A stretch of 64,000 nucleotides of DNA from JAWKUK01 sp964402175 (lineage in GTDB: Bacteria > Planctomycetota > UBA1135 > GCA-002686595). Both the position numbers and the translations under genes were made by a program. Numbering within the stretch: position 1 is the stretch's first letter; each line of letters opens with the position of its first letter. The stretch covers positions 1 to 64,000 of the forward strand of contig CAYOBN010000001.1 of the NCBI GenBank assembly GCA_964402175.1, read 5' to 3'. Below are positions 43,748 to 51,709 of this stretch, piece after piece. The notes beneath the pieces were generated by a model, which worked only from the letters and a program-made list of their open reading frames with translations, had not been told where the DNA came from and searched no databases.

Positions 43748-44864
43748 GGATCGGCGCGCTGGCGCTGTTCTTGTTCTTGATCGTCTGGATGACGTAGTTG
43801 AGGATCGGCACCGCGAGCACCATGCCCCACACACCGAACATGTGGTGCGCGATCACGAGGACCGCCAGGACCACGACCGGGTTGATCCTGAAGTACGCGC
43901 CGTAGATGCGCGGGTTCAGGATGTAGGCCTCGATCGCGTGGATGATGCAGATCATCACGATGGCCCAGACGACGAAGGCAAAGCCGGCTTCGGTCAGGGC
44001 GGACATGCAGATCGGGACGCTCGAGATGAAGACCCCGGCCACCGGGATGAAGCTGCACATGAACACGATGGCCGAGAGGAACACGATGTTCGGCAGCCCC
44101 AGGATCATCATGCCGATCGCGGTCAGGATCGTATTGACGATCGCGATCATCAATTGCGCTTCCAGCGCACGGCCGAGCACTCGGCCGAACTGGAAGATCG
44201 AGTCCGACACTTCGTCGTAGACAAAACGCAGCCGCGTATCGTGCAGCGACCGTGTGCCGGCCGTCAGCTTCGGCAGGTCCAGGATCACGAGGAACGAGAA
44301 CAGGAGCGCCAGCAAGAACGAGGTGCCGATCCAGAGCGATTTGCTCGCGACACCGACGAGCTGCGCCATGAGGACCTTCAAGCGGTCCTCTTGGACCGGG
44401 GTCGCGGTCTCGGGCGCGAGGAGCTGCCGCAGGATGTCCGCAGACTTCGTGTCCGCCGGCACCATGTCGCGCGCGAGCTCGTAGCGCTCGCGCAGGTCGA
44501 GCAAGTGGTGATCGAGCGTCGAGAGATGCTGTGGGATCTCACCCGCGAAACGCACGGCCTGCCGCGCGAGTGCCGGACCGATCGTGTAGCCGAGCCCCAG
44601 CAGGATCCCGAGCAGGGTCAAGAAGACGATGATCGCGGAGTGACGCCGCGAGGGGACCCTGCGGTTGAGGACCTCGACCCCGTGCTCCTGCACGTAGCCG
44701 AAGACGAACGTCAGGAAGACCAGGAAGAAGAACGAGCGCAGGAACCACAGGATGACGAAGAACGTCGTCCAGATGGCGAGCTGCCGCGCCAGCGGAACGA
44801 AGATGTTCCACGGCGCCGGGAGGCTCTTGTCTCGATCCTCGAGCGGCGGTTCGGTGGGCTGCAT
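43737..44864 (-). CDS. AI-2E family transporter (UPF0118)
   Basis: 375 residues. Eight membrane helices are arranged as in PF01594: two near the N-terminus (L-A-I-W-T-T-F-F-V-I-L-W-F; then H-S-A-I-I-V-F-L-T-L-L-G-I-L-L-G-L-G-Y), a long hydrophilic segment (about 90-180), then a C-terminal block containing L-G-L-P-N-I-V-F-L-S-A-I-V-F and the family Pro/Gly motif F-I-P-V-A-G-V-F. Members export or take up small molecules, ions or autoinducer-2; the substrate is not predictable. A TACAGT box lies 12 nt before the start. Confidence 0.9.
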   Translation of the reverse strand: MQPTEPPLEDRDKSLPAPWNIFVPLARQLAIWTTFFVILWFLRSFFFLVFLTFVFGYVQEHGVEVLNRRVPSRRHSAIIVFLTLLGILLGLGYTIGPALARQAVRFAGEIPQHLSTLDHHLLDLRERYELARDMVPADTKSADILRQLLAPETATPVQEDRLKVLMAQLVGVASKSLWIGTSFLLALLFSFLVILDLPKLTAGTRSLHDTRLRFVYDEVSDSIFQFGRVLGRALEAQLMIAIVNTILTAIGMMILGLPNIVFLSAIVFMCSFIPVAGVFISSVPICMSALTEAGFAFVVWAIVMICIIHAIEAYILNPRIYGAYFRINPVVVLAVLVIAHHMFGVWGMVLAVPILNYVIQTIKNKNSASAPILTA

Positions 44865-44876
44865 GGGCAGGGTCGC

Positions 44877-44882
44877 ACTGTA
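44877..44882 (-). promoter_or_regulatory. -10 box (TACAGT on the minus strand), 12 nt before the start at 44864
   Basis: Near-leaderless spacing similar to other housekeeping-type genes in the window. Confidence 0.4.
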
Positions 44883-44924
44883 CCGCGCAGCGCCGCGCCC
44901 GTGTGGGGCCGGGTGCGGGCCGCT

Positions 44925-45332
44925 TCAGTTCGAGCCGACAGGGATCGGCCGTCCGCTCGGGTCGACGGCGACCATCGTGACCTCGGCCTCGGTGACGTAG
45001 TCCTGGGATCCGCCGCCGAAGCGACGCTGGGCCCAGACGGCGACCTTGACGGTGATCGACGTACGGCCGATACGCAGCGTCTCGGTGAAGAGGGACACGA
45101 GGTCACCGACGCGGACAGGCGACTTGAAGTCGATCTTGTCCATCGAGACGGTCACGACCATCCCAGCGTGGTGTTTGTGCGCCTCCGTCGCCGCTGCAAG
45201 GTCGATTTCGGACAGGATCACACCACCGAAGATCGTGCCGACGGCGTTGGTGTCGCGCGGCATCATCACACGCTTGATCGCCGGGACGACATGCGTGGGG
45301 AACGTGTGCACCTCTGCGCTCTTGTCGGTCAT
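44925..45332 (-). CDS. Acyl-CoA thioesterase, hotdog fold (YciA/BFIT-like)
   Basis: 135 residues, a single hotdog domain. R-V-M-M-P-R-D-T-N-A-V-G-T-I-F-G-G-V-I-L-S is the conserved entry to the central helix, with the catalytic Asn/Asp region (D-T-N and E-I-D). It is followed by the strand V-S-M-D-K-I-D-F-K-S-P-V-R-V-G-D-L-V. It hydrolyses acyl-CoA esters in the cytoplasm. The start at 45332 overlaps the stop of the upstream hydrolase gene (ATGA), so the two are coupled; the longer frame from 45374 would overlap that gene by 46 nt and is less likely. Confidence 0.88.
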   Translation of the reverse strand: MTDKSAEVHTFPTHVVPAIKRVMMPRDTNAVGTIFGGVILSEIDLAAATEAHKHHAGMVVTVSMDKIDFKSPVRVGDLVSLFTETLRIGRTSITVKVAVWAQRRFGGGSQDYVTEAEVTMVAVDPSGRPIPVGSN

Positions 45333-45985
45333 CGCGTGGTCCTCGCTGCTCCTGATAACGTCGATTCGGCCCACGCGCGCACTTCGGCGCGCAGGACATC
45401 GAGCTTGCCGGTGAAGAAATGGTCGACGCCCGGGATCTCGACGACGTGCATGCGCGCGACGAGGCCCGGGAGCTGCGCTCGCAGCACCGCGAGCGTACCG
45501 AAGCCGTCTTCACCCGCCATGAAGATCGCACCGGGCTGCTGAATACGCTCGGCGAACGCGCAGTCGTAGGCGATCACCGGCAGCGCGACCAGGACGACGC
45601 GCTGGATGCGCGGGTCCTTGGGGGCGAGGCCCGCCACCGTGCGCGAGCCGAACGAGAACCCGCCGGCCCAGATGTCGCGACCCGGAAAACGCGCTGCGAG
45701 CCAATCGATGACCGCGCGTAGGTCGGCCTCCTCCGCGCCTTGGCCGTCGTGGACCCCCTCGCTCGCGCCGGTGCCGCGGAAGTTGAAGCGCACGACGGCG
45801 AGGCCGGCGTCGTGGAGGCCCTGCGCCGTACGGTGCACGACGTTGTTGTTCATCGTCCCCCCGTGCAGGGGGTGCGGATGGGCGACGACCGCGACGGCGC
45901 GCGGGGCGGCGCCGCCCTCGGGCTCCCACAGCACGCCCTCGAGGCGGCCGACGGGACCCTGGACTGTGACCTTCTCGGGGCGCAT
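45329..45985 (-). CDS. Alpha/beta hydrolase (COG2945-type)
   Basis: 218 residues. V-V-A-H-P-H-P-L-H-G-G-T-M-x-N-x-V-V is the family's opening motif, with the nucleophile elbow G-F-S-F-G-S (Ser in G-x-S-x-G), an acid in M-A-G-E-D-G-F and catalytic His in V-D-H-F-F. Related proteins are uncharacterised esterases or thioesterases. Coupled with the hotdog thioesterase by a 4-nt overlap, which suggests a role with acyl-CoA or ester breakdown. A TATCCT box 10 nt before the start gives a near-leaderless message. Confidence 0.88.
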   Translation of the reverse strand: MRPEKVTVQGPVGRLEGVLWEPEGGAAPRAVAVVAHPHPLHGGTMNNNVVHRTAQGLHDAGLAVVRFNFRGTGASEGVHDGQGAEEADLRAVIDWLAARFPGRDIWAGGFSFGSRTVAGLAPKDPRIQRVVLVALPVIAYDCAFAERIQQPGAIFMAGEDGFGTLAVLRAQLPGLVARMHVVEIPGVDHFFTGKLDVLRAEVRAWAESTLSGAARTTR

Positions 45986-45995
45986 GGGGCCGAAG

Positions 45996-46001
45996 AGGAT
46001 A
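45996..46001 (-). promoter_or_regulatory. -10 box (TATCCT on the minus strand), 10 nt before the start at 45985
   Basis: Sits in the 68-nt gap between this operon and the divergent membrane protein gene at 46054. Confidence 0.45.
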
Positions 46002-46053
46002 GGCCGCGCACGGGTACCCTTGGGGATCCTCCGTCGGATTCCGCCCCCCCACC

Positions 46054-47499
46054 GTGACGCACCGGACCCTGATCCTCACCCGCGCGCTCCTGGCCGGCAT
46101 CTTCGGCGGGGAGGGCCGCACGGCGCTCGTGCCGCTCGTGTTCCTGGCGACCCTCTCGGGGCTCGTCGCGGCCCTCGTGCGCGCCGAGCTGCAGCCGTTC
46201 GGCCTCGCGCTCGTCGGCCTGTCGCTCGCGCTGGCCTTCGGAGCGCTCCCCCTGCTCGGCGAGCTCGCCCCGCTGCTGCGCGCGGACCCCGCTGCGGAGT
46301 GGGTCGGCGCGCTGCCGCTGCGCCCGCGCGAGCTGCGCGCCGCACGGACCCTCGCCCTCGGCTGGGTCTCCGGTGGCCTCGCCCTTGCCACCATCGCACC
46401 GTTCGCGCTGCTCGCGCGCGACTGTGGGGTTGTCGAGCGCTTCGGCCTGCTCGGACTCGCCGTGGTGCAAGCCTGGGCCGCAGCGGCCGCACTGCTGTGG
46501 GTCCAGCGCCTGCTCGGCGAGCGCGGCGAGGCCCTCCTCACCGCGCTGCAAGCCGCCTTGATGGTGGGCGTCCTCGTGGGCCTGGTGGCCGGCCTGCGCG
46601 AGCTGCCGCGGCTCGCGGGACTCGTCGGTCCGAACGAGGCGCTGCTCGCCCTGCCCAGCACCTGGTTCGCCGCGGCCTTGGCACCGGCGGGCGGCGCGCG
46701 CGCCGCGGCCCTGGCCTTGGCCGCGGCGGCGGGAGTCCTGGTGCTGGTGACCACCGCCTTCGCCCCCTTCCCGCCGGCGCCGCGCGCGCGGCCGACCCGC
46801 TCGGCGCTCGGCTGGCTCTTGACGCCCGTGCGGCACCTCACCGAGCGAGTGTTCGTGCGGACGGAGGAGCGCGCGAGCTTCCACCTCGTCTACGCGGCGC
46901 TGCCCGCCGAGCGCGACTTCGCGCTGCGCACCTGGCCGCTGGTCCTGTTGCCGCTCGCGTTCCTGTTCCTCGGCGCGGACCCGGAGACGAACGAGGGCCG
47001 CGGGCTGTGGGTCCTGCTCGTCTTCGCGCCCGTCGCGTACCTGCCGTTTGTGTTGATGCACGTCCCGGTCAGCGCGACCCCGGCCGCGCGCTGGCTCGTC
47101 GATACGGCGCCCCTCGCGCGGGATGCCGAGCTCTCGGGGGCCCGCAAGGCGCTCGCCGTGCGCTTCCTCCTGCCCCTCCACGTCGCGCTCGGGGCGGTCG
47201 CAGCCGGCTTCGTCGACGTCGACTTCGCGCTGACCCTGTCCCCGGTGGCGTTCGCCGCGGGGCTCGCAGCCCTGCGCCTCCTCTACCGAGGCTCCGTCGC
47301 GCCACCGCTCGGGACCGCGCCGGAGGCCCTCGGAGGCGCCTACGGCGACGGGCTCGCGGGCTCGGTGCTGACCGTCGGCATGGTCGCGAGCGGCCTCGGG
47401 CTCGTCGCCTGGCGGGTCCTGCCTGGGCCAGCGAGCGGTATCGGGGTGCTCGCAGCCGTGCTGCTGGTCGAAGCGCGGCTCGGTCGGCGCTCGCGCTGA
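46054..47499 (+). CDS. Polytopic membrane protein of unknown function (ABC-permease-like)
   Basis: 481 residues and about 12 membrane helices in an Ala/Leu-rich sequence. The layout (a cytoplasmic N-terminal segment, paired helices, internal Arg-rich loops such as R-P-R-E-L-R-A-A-R-T-L-A) resembles ABC-2-type export permeases, but no ATPase gene is adjacent and no diagnostic motif was seen. The start codon is GTG. Codon use and continuous hydrophobic pattern support a real gene. It stands alone downstream of the divergent hydrolase operon. Confidence 0.7.
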   Translation: MTHRTLILTRALLAGIFGGEGRTALVPLVFLATLSGLVAALVRAELQPFGLALVGLSLALAFGALPLLGELAPLLRADPAAEWVGALPLRPRELRAARTLALGWVSGGLALATIAPFALLARDCGVVERFGLLGLAVVQAWAAAAALLWVQRLLGERGEALLTALQAALMVGVLVGLVAGLRELPRLAGLVGPNEALLALPSTWFAAALAPAGGARAAALALAAAAGVLVLVTTAFAPFPPAPRARPTRSALGWLLTPVRHLTERVFVRTEERASFHLVYAALPAERDFALRTWPLVLLPLAFLFLGADPETNEGRGLWVLLVFAPVAYLPFVLMHVPVSATPAARWLVDTAPLARDAELSGARKALAVRFLLPLHVALGAVAAGFVDVDFALTLSPVAFAAGLAALRLLYRGSVAPPLGTAPEALGGAYGDGLAGSVLTVGMVASGLGLVAWRVLPGPASGIGVLAAVLLVEARLGRRSR

Positions 47500-47577
47500 G
47501 GGAGTGCCCCAATGCGGGACCGAATAAACCCGGCGCGATGCCGGCGCTGGGTCGCACCGAAAACGCGCTGCTCGGAG

Positions 47578-47583
47578 TAGGCT
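47578..47583 (+). promoter_or_regulatory. -10 box (TAGGCT) of the CTD gene at 47647
   Basis: Gives a leader of about 57 nt, unlike the leaderless housekeeping genes; the same hexamer precedes the CTD genes at 13920 and 54589. Confidence 0.45.
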
Positions 47584-47646
47584 CAATCGGCCGGCGGCTG
47601 CTGCCGTAGCCGCCTCGGATTCCCTGAACCCTTCGCTCCCTAGTCC

Positions 47647-48705
47647 ATGCGAACTGCCCTCCTGTCTCTCCTGCTGCTCTGCAGCCCCGCCGCAGCGCAG
47701 GTCCTCGAGACCTTCGAGCACGGCAACGAAGGCCTCTACCCCGTGGTGTCGGGTTCGGCCGACACCTTCAACGTCTCGAACGCTGCGGCGCGCAACGGCA
47801 CGTTCGGCGGCGAGTTCGTGCAAGGCGGCGGCCCGTCCTGGCGGGCGCGCTTCGACATCAACACGGCTCCGGGCAACACCTACCAGAGCTACGTGCGCTT
47901 GCGCGGAGGCGTCGCCAGCAACGGACGCTCGTACCTCGGCGTCGGCGCATCCGTCGGCGGAGCTTGGTCGGCGGTCTTTGCGCCGAACACCAACGAGATC
48001 ATCCTGCAGGACAACACGGGCTTCGGCTTCATCAACGCGGGCGCAGCGCCGGCGACGATCATCCCCGACGTCTGGTACATCCTGCGCCTGACTTGGGCCA
48101 CCAACGGTGACATGACCGTCGAGCTCTACGACGAAGCCGGCACGACGCTCCAAGCGACCACCGGCCCCGTCTCGACGGGCTTCACGACCCCGGGTGGTTT
48201 CGTGGTGCGCGGCTTCACGACGAACGCCTTCGCCTTCCACGACATCGATGACTTCGGGCCGCCAGGTCCGGGCTCGCCGGGGACGAACTACTGCAGCCCG
48301 GCAGTCGCGAACTCGACCGGCGCCAGCGGCGCGATCAGCGCGACCGGCTCGGCGACGGTGGCGACCAACAACCTGAGCCTGCAAGCGAGCAGCTTGCCGT
48401 TGAACGCGTTCGGCTTCTTCTTGACGAGCCGCACGCAGGGCTCCGTCAACCAGCCGGGCGGCAGCCAGGGGGTCCTGTGCCTCGGCGGACAGATCGGGCG
48501 CTACGTGGGTCCGGGCCAGATCAAGAACTCGGGTGCGACGGGCTCGTTCTCGCTCGCGCTGAACCTGCCCACGACGCCGACGCCGACGGGTCCCGTCGCG
48601 GTCGTCGCCGGTGAGACCTGGAACTTCCAGTGCTGGTACCGCGACGCAGTCGGCGGCAGCGCGACCTCGAACTTCACGAACGGTCTGAGCGTGGTCTTCA
48701 ACTGA
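47647..48705 (+). CDS. Exported jelly-roll protein with the shared C-terminal domain
   Basis: 352 residues. A signal peptide (L-L-S-L-L-L-L-C-S-P-A-A-A-Q) leads a concanavalin-like domain (about 20-205): T-F-E-H-G-N-E-G-L-Y, Y-Q-S-Y-V-R-L-R-G-G, W-Y-I-L-R-L-T-W and A-F-H-D-I-D-D-F, a pattern of sugar-binding or laminin-G-like jelly rolls. The CTD occupies about 213-352 and is one of the most conserved copies (Y-C-S-P-A-V-A-N-S-T-G ... F-Q-C-W-Y-R-D). The leader is pyrimidine-rich without Shine-Dalgarno, and a strong terminator follows. Probably a surface or secreted binding protein. Confidence 0.83.
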   Translation: MRTALLSLLLLCSPAAAQVLETFEHGNEGLYPVVSGSADTFNVSNAAARNGTFGGEFVQGGGPSWRARFDINTAPGNTYQSYVRLRGGVASNGRSYLGVGASVGGAWSAVFAPNTNEIILQDNTGFGFINAGAAPATIIPDVWYILRLTWATNGDMTVELYDEAGTTLQATTGPVSTGFTTPGGFVVRGFTTNAFAFHDIDDFGPPGPGSPGTNYCSPAVANSTGASGAISATGSATVATNNLSLQASSLPLNAFGFFLTSRTQGSVNQPGGSQGVLCLGGQIGRYVGPGQIKNSGATGSFSLALNLPTTPTPTGPVAVVAGETWNFQCWYRDAVGGSATSNFTNGLSVVFN

Positions 48706-48740
48706 TCCTTCGCCAGAGACCGCGCGAGCGGCAAATCAAG

Positions 48741-48779
48741 GCGCGGGCCGCTGGATCTCCAGCGGCCCGCGCCCTTTTC
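48741..48779 (+). terminator. Intrinsic terminator after the CTD gene at 47647
   Basis: GCGCGGGCCGCTGG (48741-48754) pairs perfectly with 48759-48772 around a 4-nt loop and is followed by CCTTTTC. Confidence 0.9.
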
Positions 48780-48801
48780 TGCCGAGCGGCGCAGGCGGGC
48801 G

Positions 48802-48807
48802 TAACAT
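48802..48807 (+). promoter_or_regulatory. -10 box (TAACAT) of the CTD gene at 48852
   Basis: Begins 23 nt after the preceding terminator; the predicted leader is about 38 nt and C/T-rich. Confidence 0.4.
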
Positions 48808-48851
48808 GACAGCTCAGCCGAAGTCTCTCGGTCCCGATCCCACTGCCAACC

Positions 48852-49991
48852 ATGCGCCACATCAGTCTCTTCATGGCCGCCGCGCTCAGCGCGCCGACGT
48901 TCTCCCAAGGCCTCGACGTCGCGATCGTCGCGGCAGCGACGAGTAGCAGCGCTGACTGCCGCTTCACCGATCCGCAGGCGTTCCTACTGGCGACGGGCCT
49001 CTTCAACCGCGTCGACATCATCAACATCACGAGCGCTCCGCCGACCCTCGCGCAGCTCGCGCAGTACGACGCCGTGGTGACGTGGAGCAACTCGACGTAC
49101 AACAACGCTGCTGCCGCCGGCGATGCGTTCGCGGACTACGTCGACCAGGGCGGCGGTGTGGTCGTGTGCATGTTCGCGCTCGGCGCGAACAGCACACCGT
49201 TGTTCTTGGGCGGCCGCTGGGTGCCGAACTACGAGCTCGTCCAGGTGCAAGTGGGCCAGACCGCAGGCAACGCGACGCTTGGAACGGTGCTTCTGCCGAA
49301 CCACCCGATCATGAGCGGCGTGACTTCGTTCGATGGCGGCACCTCGTCGTACCGCCCGACGACGACGGCGCTGCGCCCCGGCGCGCAGGTCGTCGCGGAG
49401 TGGAGCGATGGGCGCGTGCTCGCTGCGATCGGCGCGCTGCCGAACCGCGCTGACCTGACCTTCTACCCGCCGTCGTCGCAGTGCCGCGCGGACTTCTGGG
49501 ACATCAACACGGACGGCGCGCGCCTGCTCGCCAACGCTTTGGTGTACGTCGCGGGCGGCGACCTCGGCACGCGGTACTGCACCCCGTCGATCGCGAACTC
49601 CACCGGTCAATCCGCGGTCGTGCGCGCGACGGGCTCATCGAGCGTTGGCGCGAACAGCCTGACGCTGAACGCCGAGGCGCTGCCGCTCAACGCCTTCGGC
49701 TTCTTCTTGACGAGCCGCACGCAGGGTTCGGTGAATCAGCCCGGTGGCTCGCAAGGGCGCCTCTGCCTCGGCGGAGCGATCGGCCGTTACGTCGGACCGG
49801 GTCAGATCAAGAACTCGGGCTCGTCGGGCGCCTTCGCGCTGCAAGTGAACCTGGCCACGACCCCGCAGCCCAGCGGCAGCGTCGCCGTGGTGCCGGGTGA
49901 GACCTGGAACTTCACCGCGTGGTACCGCGACGCGGTCGGCGGCGCCGCGACCTCGAACTTCACGGACGGGGTCGCGGTCACGTTCCAATAG
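48852..49991 (+). CDS. Exported ThuA/glutamine-amidotransferase-fold protein with the shared C-terminal domain
   Basis: 379 residues. A signal peptide (S-L-F-M-A-A-A-L-S-A-P-T-F-S-Q) precedes a Rossmann-like domain (about 18-238): V-A-I-V-A-A-A, Y-D-A-V-V-T-W-S-N, F-A-D-Y-V-D-Q-G-G-G-V-V-V-C, H-P-I-M-S-G-V and L-L-A-N-A-L-V-Y-V-A-G-G. This matches ThuA-like or class I amidotransferase folds of planctomycetal exported proteins. The usual Cys nucleophile position (V-V-V-C-M-F) holds Cys, but no complete triad could be assigned. The CTD covers about 241-379. It converges on the gene at 49999 with 7 nt between stops and no room for a terminator. Confidence 0.8.
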   Translation: MRHISLFMAAALSAPTFSQGLDVAIVAAATSSSADCRFTDPQAFLLATGLFNRVDIINITSAPPTLAQLAQYDAVVTWSNSTYNNAAAAGDAFADYVDQGGGVVVCMFALGANSTPLFLGGRWVPNYELVQVQVGQTAGNATLGTVLLPNHPIMSGVTSFDGGTSSYRPTTTALRPGAQVVAEWSDGRVLAAIGALPNRADLTFYPPSSQCRADFWDINTDGARLLANALVYVAGGDLGTRYCTPSIANSTGQSAVVRATGSSSVGANSLTLNAEALPLNAFGFFLTSRTQGSVNQPGGSQGRLCLGGAIGRYVGPGQIKNSGSSGAFALQVNLATTPQPSGSVAVVPGETWNFTAWYRDAVGGAATSNFTDGVAVTFQ

Positions 49992-49998
49992 AACCCGC

Positions 49999-51648
49999 TC
50001 AGCGGCCCGCGCCGGGCTCGGGTGTGCGCTCCAGGAACCACGCGCGCCACGCGCGGTCGGCGGCCCGTGAGTCGAGGCCGACCGCGGCCTGGAACGCGGT
50101 GTCGTAGCGCTTCTGCCGCTCCGGAGCGCGCTCGAGCACCTGGTGCGGCGCGGGGGGCGCGCTCTCCTTGAGCGAAGCGTGGAAGCGCTCGAGCGCCCCC
50201 GCGCCAGAGCGCTCGATCCAGAGCACGACCCCCATCGACATCGCGACGTCGACTGCGGTGAGCTCGCCCGGCGCTTTGCGCGCCAGCACATCGAACGGCG
50301 CAAGGCGCACGTCGGTCGCTTCGAGCGCCTGACGGAGGTCGAGCTGCCAGGCCCCGCGGGTCAACGTGGCGCGCGAGAAGGGCTGCGCCTTGCCGACCGC
50401 CGCAGAGCCCGCCGAGGTCGACTGCGCATCGGCTTTGAGCACCACGGTGTTCTGTCCGTGCACCCACCACTCGACGAGGCTCGCGTAACCCTCGCCGAAC
50501 CACGGCGGCAACAGGCGGCCGTCGTAGCGGTAGCGGTTCAAGAGGACGTGGCCATAGTGGTAGTACGTGTGACCTGCGACGTGGAACTCCGGGCGTGTCA
50601 CCGCGCGCACGCTCGATACAGGGAACGGATCCCAGAACACCCAGCCGTGGGTCGCCTTCACCGCCTCGCGCCACGGCTCGCCGACGGTCTTCGTCAACTC
50701 CGAGAGCGGCGCGATCGTCGCGAGGTACGGCTCCGAGTCGCGGTTCCACGCATAGAGCTCGCCGGGGCGTCCGCCGAAGAGCGCCAGCCCCTTCGGCGCG
50801 CCGACGAACTGGGCGTCGAACAGGGCGCGTGCGCGGTCGAGGCCGCCCGCGATGTCGCGCAAGAAGGGCTCGGGCCACGGCCCGAGGACCACGGAGTCGC
50901 CAGAGAGCGCTGCAGCCGCGTCGTGCACCCCCGCTGCGACCGCGACACGCTGCGCGCGCGCGGCGGCTTCGGCGAGCGGCAACGGCACCCAGCCGCCGGC
51001 GAACGGTCCGAGGCCCTCGCGCGCCTTCGCCTGCGCGAGGGTCAACCACTCGCCGTCGACCAGCACCAAGCCTTGTTCGAGGCGCGCTTTGTCCTCGGGG
51101 GTCACCCACTGCCCCTTGTACTCGACGAGGCCGCGCGCTTTGCGGTCAGCGGCTTCGTCCTTGGCCTGACGATTGTCCCGCTGTTTGGGGGTCATCCACT
51201 GGCCCTTGTATTGCACGTTGCCGAGGGCTTTGTTGGCGACCTCGTTCTGATCGTCCAGGTCGAGGATCCGTCGGTAACACTTCCGCGCCTCGACGGCGAG
51301 CTGTGCGTCGCTCGCCCAGGTCGCCAGCGCGAGGAGCTGCTCGATGCTCTCGCGCGCCGCCGCGAAGCGCTCGGGGAACTCCTGCGCTGGAGTCTTGCTG
51401 CGCTCGAGCTCGCGCACCTCTGCGCGGGGCACGGTCACGCGGCCGCTCGCGGTCTCGATGACGACCTCCTTCTTCGTGTCGGTGACGATCGTGCCTTCGA
51501 GTCGACGGCCGTCTTTGGTCACGACGACGTCCGCCTGAGCGCTCGGCACGAATCCGAGCGCCAACATCGCCGCAGCGAGGCCGCGGGCGACGCGCGTGAG
51601 AGAGAGGGTCCAGACGTGGCGCGGTGGGGTCGGGCGGTGGGGCTGCAT
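49999..51648 (-). CDS. Exported peptidase-fold protein with a degenerate HExxH site
   Basis: 549 residues. A signal peptide ends at P-S-A-Q-A-D, followed by an Sm-like strand set (V-V-V-T-K-D-G-R-R-L-E-G-T-I-V) and three short repeats, Q-Y-K-G-Q-W-M-T-P, E-Y-K-G-Q-W-V-T-P and L-V-D-G-E-W-L-T. The C-terminal half resembles a gluzincin peptidase: the zinc motif is H360-T-Y-Y-H364 instead of H-E-x-x-H, while the downstream P-P-W-F-G-E-G (Glu386) is kept. The lost catalytic Glu suggests a binding or structural role. The frame starts with GTG at 51651, but the ATG at 51648 is preferred. Divergent from the gene at 51710. Confidence 0.72.
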   Translation of the reverse strand: MQPHRPTPPRHVWTLSLTRVARGLAAAMLALGFVPSAQADVVVTKDGRRLEGTIVTDTKKEVVIETASGRVTVPRAEVRELERSKTPAQEFPERFAAARESIEQLLALATWASDAQLAVEARKCYRRILDLDDQNEVANKALGNVQYKGQWMTPKQRDNRQAKDEAADRKARGLVEYKGQWVTPEDKARLEQGLVLVDGEWLTLAQAKAREGLGPFAGGWVPLPLAEAAARAQRVAVAAGVHDAAAALSGDSVVLGPWPEPFLRDIAGGLDRARALFDAQFVGAPKGLALFGGRPGELYAWNRDSEPYLATIAPLSELTKTVGEPWREAVKATHGWVFWDPFPVSSVRAVTRPEFHVAGHTYYHYGHVLLNRYRYDGRLLPPWFGEGYASLVEWWVHGQNTVVLKADAQSTSAGSAAVGKAQPFSRATLTRGAWQLDLRQALEATDVRLAPFDVLARKAPGELTAVDVAMSMGVVLWIERSGAGALERFHASLKESAPPAPHQVLERAPERQKRYDTAFQAAVGLDSRAADRAWRAWFLERTPEPGAGR

Positions 51649-51659
51649 CACAGGCTGCG

Positions 51660-51665
51660 AGCATA
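51660..51665 (-). promoter_or_regulatory. -10 box (TATGCT on the minus strand), 11 nt before the start at 51648
   Basis: Lies in the 61-nt divergent region shared with the thioredoxin-fold gene; near-leaderless spacing. Confidence 0.45.
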
Positions 51666-51709
51666 GCCCCCTCTTGCGAAATCAGCGCGCCCGACGGAGA
51701 CTCGACGGC

